Assembly (NCBI GenBank): GCA_002372235.1
Contig: DFJI01000032.1
Location: 21,446 to 58,371, forward strand
From: Prevotella sp. UBA3675
GTDB lineage: Bacteria; Bacteroidota; Bacteroidia; Bacteroidales; Bacteroidaceae
Length of the DNA: 36,926 bases
Direction: 5' to 3'
Of this stretch, positions 16,106 to 23,636 are shown piece by piece. The notes beneath the pieces are model-generated. The model was not told where the DNA came from, did not search any database, and saw only the letters and a list, made by a program, of their open reading frames with translations. The translations under genes and the position numbers were made by a program. Position 1 is the stretch's first letter; each line of letters starts with the position of its first letter.

Positions 16106-16869
16106 TGATGAAAAACAAGATCGCTCTTCTCCTCCTCGGAGCCTTGCTGCTGGCTGTGCCGGCCAAGGCCGGGAGACCCGGCAGCGATGCAGGATGGTAC
16201 GTGAAAGGCCGTCTGGGCTACAACATAGGTGGCACGGCACCGTTGGGCTTGCCTGCCAGCATTCGCTCGTTGAATGCGTTCCACCTCTCGCCCAACTTCA
16301 TGGAGGGCATTGATGTGGGCTATGAGTTCAACCGCAAGGTCGGTGTGCTGGCCGGACTGCACCTGGATCGTAAGGACATGGACGGCGAAGTGACCGTCAA
16401 GGGCTATAAGATGAAGGTGAAGATGGATGCCGACGAGATGGAGGGCTACTTCACGGGACATGTGCGCCAGCAGGTGGAAATGTGGATGATCACGCTGCCC
16501 GTGCAATTCACCTTCAACGCAAGCCGCAAGCTGACCCTCAAGGGCGGTCCCTACGTGTCGTGGCTCTTCAGCAAGAACTTCAGCGGATATGCCTCCGACG
16601 GCTATCTGCGCAAGGACGACCCCACGGGGCCAATGGTGACAATGGGCAGCACAAAGGACGAGTGGGCCACCTACGACTTCCCCGACGACATGCGCAACTG
16701 GCAGTTCGGCGTGGATGTGGGACTCGACTGGGACATCTATCGCAGATTCGGCCTCTCTGCCGACGTGGCCTGGGGCCTGACGGGCATCATGAAGGGCAAC
16801 TTCAAGACCGTGGAGCAGACACTCTATCCCATCTATGGAACAATAGGTATTTTTTATAAACTTAAATAA
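16102..16869 (+). CDS. Outer-membrane beta-barrel protein (PorT/OMP_b-brl-like)
   Basis: The 255-residue product has a signal peptide ('IALLLLGALLLAVPAKAG') followed by about 230 residues of alternating strands: 'WYVKGRLGYNIGG', 'GIDVGYEFNRKVGVLAGLHL', 'MITLPVQFTFNASRKLTLKGGPYVSWLF', and the final 'YPIYGTIGIFYKLK'. This is the pattern of 8- to 10-strand OMP_b-brl proteins. Three ATGs in a row (16102, 16105, 16108) could start it; the first overlaps the preceding stop. No ligand can be inferred. Its coupling to a PCMD lipoprotein and its position before a T9SS cargo suggest a surface complex. Confidence 0.75.
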   Translation: MMMKNKIALLLLGALLLAVPAKAGRPGSDAGWYVKGRLGYNIGGTAPLGLPASIRSLNAFHLSPNFMEGIDVGYEFNRKVGVLAGLHLDRKDMDGEVTVKGYKMKVKMDADEMEGYFTGHVRQQVEMWMITLPVQFTFNASRKLTLKGGPYVSWLFSKNFSGYASDGYLRKDDPTGPMVTMGSTKDEWATYDFPDDMRNWQFGVDVGLDWDIYRRFGLSADVAWGLTGIMKGNFKTVEQTLYPIYGTIGIFYKLK

Positions 16870-16878
16870 ACAAAGCGT

Positions 16879-18381
16879 ATGAAGAAAATTTACACATTTA
16901 TGCTGGCTGCCTTCGCTGCTATGACTGCGTGGGCAACTGATTACAATGAGCCTATCGTTGTGACTGTCAATGGCGAAAGCTCAGAACAGACGGGTGTGAT
17001 TTCAATCGTTCAGAATGGTGAGAACTATGACCTGACCATGAAGAACTTTATGCTACAGAGTGCAGATGGTCCTATGGGCGTGGGTAATGTGGCACTGACG
17101 GGCATCGTGCCTCAGACCGTAGGCGACGTAACCCTTCTGAAGACTTCTGCCATCGTGACTATCACCGAAGGCGATGATCCAGAAGTTCAGTTCTGGATGG
17201 CAGGAATGTTGCCTCCTGTACCCGTGGAACTCAATGGTAAGATTGAAAACGGACATCTGCGCTGCTACATCAATATCGACATGATGGCATCTTTGCAGCA
17301 GGTGATTCAGGTAGCTATCGGTAAGGGCTATCAGATGGCTAACCAGAGCTTCGAGAACTGGCATACATCATCAGGCAACTATGTGGAACCCAATGCTTGG
17401 CACTCGTTCGAGAGCGCATCAGGTTCCCTTGCAGCTATGGCAGGGCATCATATAGAGAAATCTGCCGATGCTCATTCGGGAGAGGCGAGTGCGCGTATCT
17501 ATGCGACCAGCATTTTTGGTATAGTGGCGAATGGAACTATGACCACAGGGCGCATGAATGCAGGCAGCATGTCAGCTTCAAACACAGCCAACCATGCCTA
17601 TATTGACCTGAGCTCGACCGATGTCGATGGCAATGGCGATCCTTTCTATACACCGCTGTACTCTCGTCCTGACTCTATTGCCGTGTGGGTGAAGTTCAAG
17701 CAGGGTACGGCAAAGCCTAATCACCCATACGCAACGGTAAGCGCAGTGATCATCAGCGGTGACGGTCGTTATCAGGATCCTGAGGACCAGACTTATACCA
17801 ATGTGGTGGCTAAGGCAAAGAACAACACGATCGCCGTGACCAACGGTGAGTGGGTGCGCGTGTCGGCTCCCTTCGCTTACACCGAGAACACGGAAGATCC
17901 GAAGGCCATTCTGGTGACCATCTCGACCAATGCTGATGCAGGTCAGGGTAGTAACAACGACGAGGTGCTCGTCGATGACATCGCACTTATCTACAATGCC
18001 AAGCTGACCAAGCTGGAACTTTTCGGCGAGAGCGTTCCCAGCTTCGATGCTGATGTGAAGGAATACTCTATCGACGCAGGCGATAAGGGACTGACCCTGA
18101 ACGACATCGTGGCTGAAGCCGAAGGCGTGTCTGCTCTTGTGGCGAAGAGCATCGAGGAGACGGCAACTGGCTACAAGGCTACGGTCTCTGTCTATGGCGG
18201 CGACATGGAAACCGCTACCGACTATGTGGTGAACGTGAAGAGCTCAAGGCCGACTGTGATTGAGCACCTGCCCGCAGCACCTGTGAAGGACAACACCATC
18301 TACAACCTGCAGGGACAGCAGGTGAAGAAGGCTGTGAAGGGCCTCTACATCATCAACGGCAAGAAGGTTGTGCTGAAGTAA
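16879..18381 (+). CDS. T9SS cargo with calycin-like and PCMD-like domains and C-terminal sorting module
   Basis: A 500-residue secreted protein. The signal peptide ends 'AMTAWATDY'. Residues 22-150 resemble the calycin-like (lipocalin-type) domain of Bacteroidota ('VQNGENYDLTMKNFML', 'GNVALTGI', 'VPVELNGKIENGHLRCYINI'). Residues 153-380 form a PCMD-like jelly roll ('NQSFENWHT', 'EVLVDDIALIYNAKL'). An Ig-like strand region follows ('LELFGESVPSFDADVKEYSID'), and the end is 'YNLQGQQVKKAVKGLYIING' plus a basic tail, the T9SS sorting signal. The protein should cross the outer membrane through the PorKLMN machine encoded just downstream. It follows the barrel by 9 bases and ends at the 18424 terminator, completing a three-gene operon. 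Confidence 0.75.
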   Translation: MKKIYTFMLAAFAAMTAWATDYNEPIVVTVNGESSEQTGVISIVQNGENYDLTMKNFMLQSADGPMGVGNVALTGIVPQTVGDVTLLKTSAIVTITEGDDPEVQFWMAGMLPPVPVELNGKIENGHLRCYINIDMMASLQQVIQVAIGKGYQMANQSFENWHTSSGNYVEPNAWHSFESASGSLAAMAGHHIEKSADAHSGEASARIYATSIFGIVANGTMTTGRMNAGSMSASNTANHAYIDLSSTDVDGNGDPFYTPLYSRPDSIAVWVKFKQGTAKPNHPYATVSAVIISGDGRYQDPEDQTYTNVVAKAKNNTIAVTNGEWVRVSAPFAYTENTEDPKAILVTISTNADAGQGSNNDEVLVDDIALIYNAKLTKLELFGESVPSFDADVKEYSIDAGDKGLTLNDIVAEAEGVSALVAKSIEETATGYKATVSVYGGDMETATDYVVNVKSSRPTVIEHLPAAPVKDNTIYNLQGQQVKKAVKGLYIINGKKVVLK

Positions 18382-18423
18382 CGGCCACAGGTGTCATAAG
18401 ACCCATAGGTCCCCATCTCCCCC

Positions 18424-18461
18424 AACGGCTTGCGCATCTGCGCAAGCCGTTGTTCTTTTTG
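18424..18461 (+). terminator. Intrinsic terminator before porP
   Basis: A 13-bp perfect inverted repeat (18424-18436 with 18439-18451) is followed by GTTCTTTTTG. It separates the PCMD operon from the T9SS block. Confidence 0.85.
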
Positions 18462-18516
18462 TGCTGTTCGAAAAAGAAAAATGCAATAAATCGCGCGTGC
18501 CTGCGTTAAATAGAAT

Positions 18517-19455
18517 GTGTTAAGAAGACTTCTAATCATATTGGCCCTGTTGGGAACAGCGCTTGCTGAGGTGAAAGCCCAGTACGAACCGTCGTTCAGC
18601 CACTACTGGGCGATGCAGACCGCCTATAACCCTGCTGCTGCAGGCAGGGAGAACATGCTCAACGTGGATGCCGCCTATAACATGACACTCACGGGCTTCG
18701 AGAACAACCCGAAGACCATGTATGTCTCAGCCGACCTGCCTCTCTACTTCATAGGAGCCTTTCACGGCGTGGGCGCAAAGTTCACGGATGATAAGATTGG
18801 CCTGTTCTCGCACAACACCTTCGCCATTCAGTATGCCTTCAAGGTGAAGCTGCTGGGCGGCATGCTCAGCATCGGTGTGCAGCCGGCACTGCTGGGAGAG
18901 AACTTCGACGGCTCGAAGCTGGAACTGGAAGAGAGCACCGACCCGGCCTTCTCTACCTCGTCGCTCACCGGCTCGTCGTTCGACTTAGGAGCCGGACTCT
19001 ATTATTCTACCAAGAAATGGTATGTGGGACTCTCAGCGCAGCATATCCTGGCACCCACCGTTCATCTGGGCGAAACCAACGAGCTGGAGATTGCACGTAC
19101 ATATTATTTCATGGCTGGGGGCAATATTCGATTCAAAAATTCGTTTCTTTCTATACAGCCTGCTGCCTTGGGGCGAACCGACGGCGTGGCATGGAGGGCC
19201 GATGTGTCGGCTCGGCTGACCTATCAGCATGAGAAACGGAAGCTCTATCTGGGCGTGGGCTACAGCCCCACAAACTCGGTGACCGTCTATCTCGGAGGCA
19301 ACTTCCACGGGGTGAACATTGGCTACAGCTATGAGATCTATACCAACGGGGTGAAGCTGGGCAACGGCAGCCACGAGCTGAGGCTGGGCTATCAGACCGA
19401 GCTGAATTTCTTCAAGAAAGGACGCAACAGGCATCAGTCGGTGAGAATCCTGTAA
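18517..19455 (+). CDS. porP: Type IX secretion system outer-membrane protein PorP/SprF
   Basis: A 312-residue outer-membrane barrel that partners the PorK-PorN ring. The start is a GTG at 18517; an ATG one base out of frame (18515) opens only 'ATG TGT TAA'. Signal peptide 'LRRLLIILALLGTALAEVKA' is followed by 'YEPSFSHYWAMQTAYNPAAAG', the hallmark N-terminus of PorP/SprF proteins. Beta strands run to 'GSHELRLGYQTELNFF'. It is first of five T9SS genes in the conserved order P-K-L-M-N. No TAnnTTTG box is obvious upstream, so either the promoter is divergent or transcription reads through the preceding terminator. Confidence 0.93.
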   Translation: MLRRLLIILALLGTALAEVKAQYEPSFSHYWAMQTAYNPAAAGRENMLNVDAAYNMTLTGFENNPKTMYVSADLPLYFIGAFHGVGAKFTDDKIGLFSHNTFAIQYAFKVKLLGGMLSIGVQPALLGENFDGSKLELEESTDPAFSTSSLTGSSFDLGAGLYYSTKKWYVGLSAQHILAPTVHLGETNELEIARTYYFMAGGNIRFKNSFLSIQPAALGRTDGVAWRADVSARLTYQHEKRKLYLGVGYSPTNSVTVYLGGNFHGVNIGYSYEIYTNGVKLGNGSHELRLGYQTELNFFKKGRNRHQSVRIL

Positions 19456-19496
19456 GGCTGAATCGAGTGAGAAAGAGAATATATTATTATAATGAT

Positions 19497-20996
19497 ATGA
19501 TGACGACAAAGAAAATATTGCGGAAAGAGGTGGGACTGCTGTTCTGCCTGTTAGCCTTTCTGCTGACCAGCTGTTTCGGAGGAAAGGCTACTACCTCCTC
19601 GGGCGGCGAACTGACTGGCTCGGGTGGGCGATCTTTTTCGGAGCCTGCACCTTACGGCATGGTGCTCGTGAAGCGAGGCCACCTGCACATGGGATTGGAG
19701 AAAGTGGATTCGCTCTGGGGCAAGCAGACCCCGGTGCGCGACATCTCGGTCGATGGGTTCTGGATGGACGACACCGAGATCACCAACTCAGAGTACCGGC
19801 AGTTCGTGAACTATGTGCGTGACTCTATCATCCGTGAGCGCTTGGCCGACCCTAACTATGGCGGCGACGAGACTTATAAGATTGAGGAAGACAAGAACGG
19901 CGATCCCGTGAAGCCTCACCTGAACTGGAAGAAGCCCCTGCCGCGCAAGCCGAACGAGGACGAGCAGCGCGCTATGGAAAGTGTCTATGTGACCAATCCC
20001 GTCACGGGCGAGAAGATGCTCGATGCCAGTCAGATGAACTATCGCTACGAGGTGTATGACTACACGACGGCTGCCCTGCGCCGCAACCGACTGAAGGCTG
20101 CCAACAACAATGGCGGCGCCCTCTCGGAGCGCAACCTGAACACCGACGCGCAGGCCACTCCCGAAGAACAGGTGTGGATCTCGAAAGACACCGCTTATAT
20201 AGACGATGAGGGCCGCATCGTGCGACAGACCATCAACCGTCAGTTGACCGGGCCGTGGGATTTCCTGAACACCTACATCGTCAACATCTATCCCGACACG
20301 ACTTGCTGGGTGAACGACTTCCCCAATGCCGACAATGAGGTGTATATGCGCAACTACTTCTCGAATCCTGCCTATAACGACTATCCCTGTGTGGGCGTGA
20401 CGTGGGAACAGGCCAATGCCTTCTGCGCATGGCGCACCGAGTTCCTTCTCAAGGGCTTGGGAGCCGCAGCCCGCTATGTGCAGCGCTATCGTCTGCCGAC
20501 TGAGGCCGAATGGGAGTATGCTGCCCGTGGCAAGGACCAGAACGAGTTCCCTTGGCAGAACGAGGACGTGGCCAGCGGCAAGGGATGCTTCTTTGCCAAC
20601 TTCAAGCCCGACAACGGCAACTATACCAAGGACGGCAACCTCATCACCAGTAAGGTGGGCATCTATTCAGCCAATTCGAACGGACTCTTCGACATGGCCG
20701 GCAACGTGGCCGAGTGGACATCGACCATCTACACCGAGGCGGGCGTCGATGCCATGAACGACATGAATCCGCAGCTGAGCTACAATGCCGCTATGGAAGA
20801 TCCCTATCGGCTGAAGAAGAAGAGCGTGCGCGGCGGCTCATGGAAAGACCCTGAGAGCTACATCCGCTCGGCATGGCGATCCAGTGAGTATCAGAACCAG
20901 CCCCGCAGCTACATCGGCTTCCGCTGTGTGCGCTCGCTGGCCAATACCAGCAGCGAGAAGGCAAAGCCCGTGAAAGCATCGGCCAGGAAGAAGTAG
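19497..20996 (+). CDS. porK: Type IX secretion system ring lipoprotein PorK/GldK
   Basis: PorK forms, with PorN, the large periplasmic ring under the outer membrane. ATG 19497 (or 19500) gives about 499 residues with the lipoprotein signal 'FCLLAFLLTSCFGG'. An in-frame GTG at 19467 would add a charged leader and is less likely. The body has the formylglycine-generating-enzyme/SUMF1-like fold: 'GMVLVKRGHLHMG', 'DGFWMDDTEITNSEYRQF', 'CVGVTWEQANAFCAWR', 'YRLPTEAEWEYAARG', 'NVAEWTSTIY' and the final 'RSYIGFRCVRSL'. GldK/PorK proteins keep this fold for a structural role. A large insert between residues 110 and 280 is usual in the family. A basic tail ends 'ASARKK'. Confidence 0.94.
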   Translation: MMTTKKILRKEVGLLFCLLAFLLTSCFGGKATTSSGGELTGSGGRSFSEPAPYGMVLVKRGHLHMGLEKVDSLWGKQTPVRDISVDGFWMDDTEITNSEYRQFVNYVRDSIIRERLADPNYGGDETYKIEEDKNGDPVKPHLNWKKPLPRKPNEDEQRAMESVYVTNPVTGEKMLDASQMNYRYEVYDYTTAALRRNRLKAANNNGGALSERNLNTDAQATPEEQVWISKDTAYIDDEGRIVRQTINRQLTGPWDFLNTYIVNIYPDTTCWVNDFPNADNEVYMRNYFSNPAYNDYPCVGVTWEQANAFCAWRTEFLLKGLGAAARYVQRYRLPTEAEWEYAARGKDQNEFPWQNEDVASGKGCFFANFKPDNGNYTKDGNLITSKVGIYSANSNGLFDMAGNVAEWTSTIYTEAGVDAMNDMNPQLSYNAAMEDPYRLKKKSVRGGSWKDPESYIRSAWRSSEYQNQPRSYIGFRCVRSLANTSSEKAKPVKASARKK

Positions 20997-21031
20997 TATC
21001 TCCTGCAGCCACATCTGGGACTGCCGGAATG

Positions 21032-21078
21032 TCGTAATAACGAAAAGTTTCACAACCCGCAAATCGTAATAACGAAAA
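21032..21078. repeat. 15-bp direct repeat between porK and porL
   Basis: TCGTAATAACGAAAA occurs at 21032-21046 and 21064-21078, 32 bases apart, in the 87-bp spacer. The second copy ends six bases before the porL ATG, where the Shine-Dalgarno region would be. Confidence 0.75.
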
Positions 21079-21083
21079 CATCA

Positions 21084-21944
21084 ATGACAACCTACAGTAA
21101 ATTCAATATCATTTACCGCTTGCAGAAGTGGCTCGACAGTGTCCCGGGGCAGACGTTCATGAACTATGCCTACAGCTGGGGCGCTTCAATCGTGATTCTG
21201 GGTGCACTCTTCAAACTGACCCACCTGCCGGGGGCTAACTTCATGCTGTTCCTCGGTATGGGCACGGAGGTGTTCGTGTTCTTCATCGCCGGCTTCGACC
21301 GTCCGTTCGACAAGACCGAGGACGGTAAGGATTTGCCCACGCATGTCGTGGATGATGACGAGATGACGAATGAGCAGTCGGATGCAACGCTCGCAGGCAC
21401 AGCGGGCTCGGCTATTGGCGGCGGAACAATCGTCATTGGCGGGGGCTCTGTCGGCGGCGGCAGTTCTGCTGGAGATGGTAGCGAGACCGTCGGAACAATG
21501 GGCGGTGCCGTTGGCACTATCGTTGGCGGTGGCGGTACAGTCGTTGGCGGCGGTACGGCTATTGACGGCGGCAGCTTCGTGGGCGGTGGCACTGTGGTCG
21601 GTGGCGTGACGGTTCCCGAGCTGCCTGAGCTGAATCCCGATATGGAGGAAGCCACCAATAACTATGTGGAGGAACTGAAGAAACTGACTGAGACCCTGCA
21701 GAAGGTGTCGGAGCAGAGCGAACGCCTCGCTACGGATTCAGAGGAGATGGAGAACCTCAACCGCACGCTCACAGGCATCTGCAAGGTGTATGAGATGCAG
21801 CTGAAGGGTGCCAGCCAGCAGATCGGCACGATCGAGGAAATCAACGACCAGACCCGTAAGATGGCCGAGCAGATAGCAGAACTGAACCGCATCTATGCCC
21901 GCATGATTGAGGCAATGACGAGCAACATGCCCAAAATGAACTAA
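21084..21944 (+). CDS. porL: Type IX secretion system motor subunit PorL/GldL with glycine-rich insert
   Basis: PorL and PorM form the proton-driven rotary motor in the inner membrane. The 286-residue protein starts 'MTTYSKFNIIYRLQKWLDS'. Two transmembrane helices follow: about residues 28-46 ('YAYSWGASIVILGALFKLTH') and 52-70 ('NFMLFLGMGTEVFVFFIAGF'), the second containing the conserved Glu62 of the motor. After an acidic segment, residues 105-174 are a Gly/Val/Thr/Ser-rich stretch of irregular 'GGGT-V-GGG' units (nt 21396-21605). The C-terminus from about 185 is a long coiled coil ('YVEELKKLTETLQKVSEQSE'). The low-complexity segment is the unusual part; the flanking domains are standard. 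It ends two bases before porM. Confidence 0.94.
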   Translation: MTTYSKFNIIYRLQKWLDSVPGQTFMNYAYSWGASIVILGALFKLTHLPGANFMLFLGMGTEVFVFFIAGFDRPFDKTEDGKDLPTHVVDDDEMTNEQSDATLAGTAGSAIGGGTIVIGGGSVGGGSSAGDGSETVGTMGGAVGTIVGGGGTVVGGGTAIDGGSFVGGGTVVGGVTVPELPELNPDMEEATNNYVEELKKLTETLQKVSEQSERLATDSEEMENLNRTLTGICKVYEMQLKGASQQIGTIEEINDQTRKMAEQIAELNRIYARMIEAMTSNMPKMN

Positions 21945-21946
21945 CC

Positions 21947-23512
21947 ATGGCAATCAAGAAAAGACCCGTATCTCCCCGTCAGAAGATGATCAACCTCATG
22001 TATGTGGTGTTGATGGCTATGCTGGCGCTGAATGTCTCCAACGAGGTGCTCAATGGCTTCGACATCGTAGAGAAGAGCCTGAACCGCACTACGGAGAACT
22101 CGGCCAAGGAGAATATGGCTATATACGAAGACTTCGAACAGCAGATGAAGGCCAATCCGCAGAAGGTGAAGGAGTGGTATGACAAGGCGCAGCAGGTGAA
22201 GCACATGAGCGACTCGCTCTTCGACTTTGCTGCCGAGCTGAAGTTGGCCATTGCGCAGGAAGCCGACGGCAAGCACGGCGACCCTTCGAACATTCAGAGC
22301 AAGGAGGATCTGGAGGCTGCTAATCAGGTGATGCTGGCTCCCGGACGCGGACGCGGCGAAGAGCTTCGGCAGGCCATCAACTCATTCCGTGAGCGAATGG
22401 TGCAGATGGTGCCCGACACGGCTCAACAGAAAATCATAGAAAGCAACCTCACTACCGAGGTGCCTAAGAACGTGGCCTCGTTAGGCAAGAACTGGCAGGA
22501 GCACATGTTCGAGGCGATGCCTGCTGCTGCTGCCGTGACACTCCTGTCGAAGCTGCAGAACGACGTGCGCTATGCTGAAGGCGAGGTGCTGCACACACTC
22601 GTGCAGAACATCGACGTGAAGGATATCCGCGTGAATGCCCTTGAGGCTTTCGTCATTCCCAATTCGCAGACCATCGTGCGCGGCGATAAGTTCTCGGCCC
22701 ATATCGTGATGGCCGCTGTCGATACGACGCAGATTCCCGATGTCTATATCGGTGAGAAGAAGATGGAACTGGAGAACAACCTCTATGAGATTGTGTGTGG
22801 ACGGACGGGCGACTTCACCCTGGCGGGTCATATCGAGACCGTCAATGGCAATGGCGACAAGATTCGTCGTGACTTCGAGCAGAAGTACACCGTCGTGGAT
22901 CCCAGTGCCACGGTGAGTGCCGACCTGATGAACATGCTCTATGCCGGCTATTCCAACCCCATCAGCGTTTCGGTGCCGGGCGTGCCCCTGAACAAGATTC
23001 AGGCCACAATGACCAACGGCACGCTGCAGCCCGTAGGCCCGGGCAAGTACATTGCCCGTCCTGCTAAGATCGGCCAGGATGCCACGATCACGGTGACATC
23101 GACTAACACAGGGCGTGCGCAGCAGATGGGACAGTTCACCTTCCGCGTGCGCAAGTTGCCCGATCCTACACCTTATATAGATATGAAGGACGAGAAAGGC
23201 AACCCCGTGCGCTATAAGGGCGGCGGATTGCCGAAGCAGAGCCTGATGGCCATCGGCGGCATCGGCGCAGCCATCGACGACGGCATCCTGGACATAGGCT
23301 TCAGAGTGCTCTCGTTCGAGACCGTGTTCTACGACAACATGGGTAATGCCGTGCCAATGGTGGGCGAAGGCGACAAGTTCTCGGCCCGACAGAAGGACAC
23401 GTTCCGCAAGCTCACCCGTAACCGTCGCTTCTACATCTCGCGTGTGAAAGCCATCGGCCCCGACGGCATTGAGCGCACACTGCCCTCGTCAATGGAAATC
23501 ATTGTGAAATGA
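21947..23512 (+). CDS. porM: Type IX secretion system motor subunit PorM/GldM
   Basis: The 521-residue partner of PorL, with one N-terminal transmembrane helix and a long periplasmic shaft that reaches the PorK-PorN ring. The start 'MAIKKRPVSPRQKMINLMYV' and helix 'LMAMLALNVSNEVLNGFDIV' are characteristic. A helical domain (about residues 40-215) is followed by three beta domains, seen from strands such as 'SAHIVMAAVDTTQIPDVYIG', 'SVPGVPLNKIQATMTNG' and 'VLSFETVFYDNMGNAVPMVG'. Length and domain order match GldM. The ATG follows the porL stop by two bases, so the two motor subunits are likely coupled. The stop codon is itself the first unit of a heptamer array. Confidence 0.94.
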   Translation: MAIKKRPVSPRQKMINLMYVVLMAMLALNVSNEVLNGFDIVEKSLNRTTENSAKENMAIYEDFEQQMKANPQKVKEWYDKAQQVKHMSDSLFDFAAELKLAIAQEADGKHGDPSNIQSKEDLEAANQVMLAPGRGRGEELRQAINSFRERMVQMVPDTAQQKIIESNLTTEVPKNVASLGKNWQEHMFEAMPAAAAVTLLSKLQNDVRYAEGEVLHTLVQNIDVKDIRVNALEAFVIPNSQTIVRGDKFSAHIVMAAVDTTQIPDVYIGEKKMELENNLYEIVCGRTGDFTLAGHIETVNGNGDKIRRDFEQKYTVVDPSATVSADLMNMLYAGYSNPISVSVPGVPLNKIQATMTNGTLQPVGPGKYIARPAKIGQDATITVTSTNTGRAQQMGQFTFRVRKLPDPTPYIDMKDEKGNPVRYKGGGLPKQSLMAIGGIGAAIDDGILDIGFRVLSFETVFYDNMGNAVPMVGEGDKFSARQKDTFRKLTRNRRFYISRVKAIGPDGIERTLPSSMEIIVK

Positions 23513-23612
23513 ACGGTGGACGGTGAACATTGAACATTGAACATTGAACATTGAACGGTGAACATTGAACATTGAACGGTGAACATTGAATGGGAACGGT
23601 GAACGTTGAAAA
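23510..23612 (+). repeat. Heptamer tandem array (TGAACAT/TGAACGG) between porM and porN
   Basis: Starting with the porM stop codon at 23510, the DNA reads about fourteen 7-bp units, mostly TGAACAT and TGAACGG, with a few variants (TGGACGG, TGAACGT) and one irregular unit near 23587-23598. It fills most of the 124-bp porM-porN spacer. The unit is not a multiple of 3 and has TGA in register, so no protein is encoded through it. Confidence 0.92.
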
Positions 23613-23636
23613 TCGTAAATTGAAGATTTTGATAAT

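Noticed and set aside
19467..19496. GTG start for porK
   Set aside because: It would place ten extra charged and aromatic residues before the lipoprotein signal; ATG 19497 or 19500 gives a standard signal.
21170..21658. Pro/Ser-rich minus-strand frame opposite porL
   Set aside because: It is the antisense reading of the Gly-rich PorL segment and has no start context.
23510..23612. Heptamer array as a possible CRISPR
   Set aside because: Units are 7 bp without unique spacers, and no cas genes are present.
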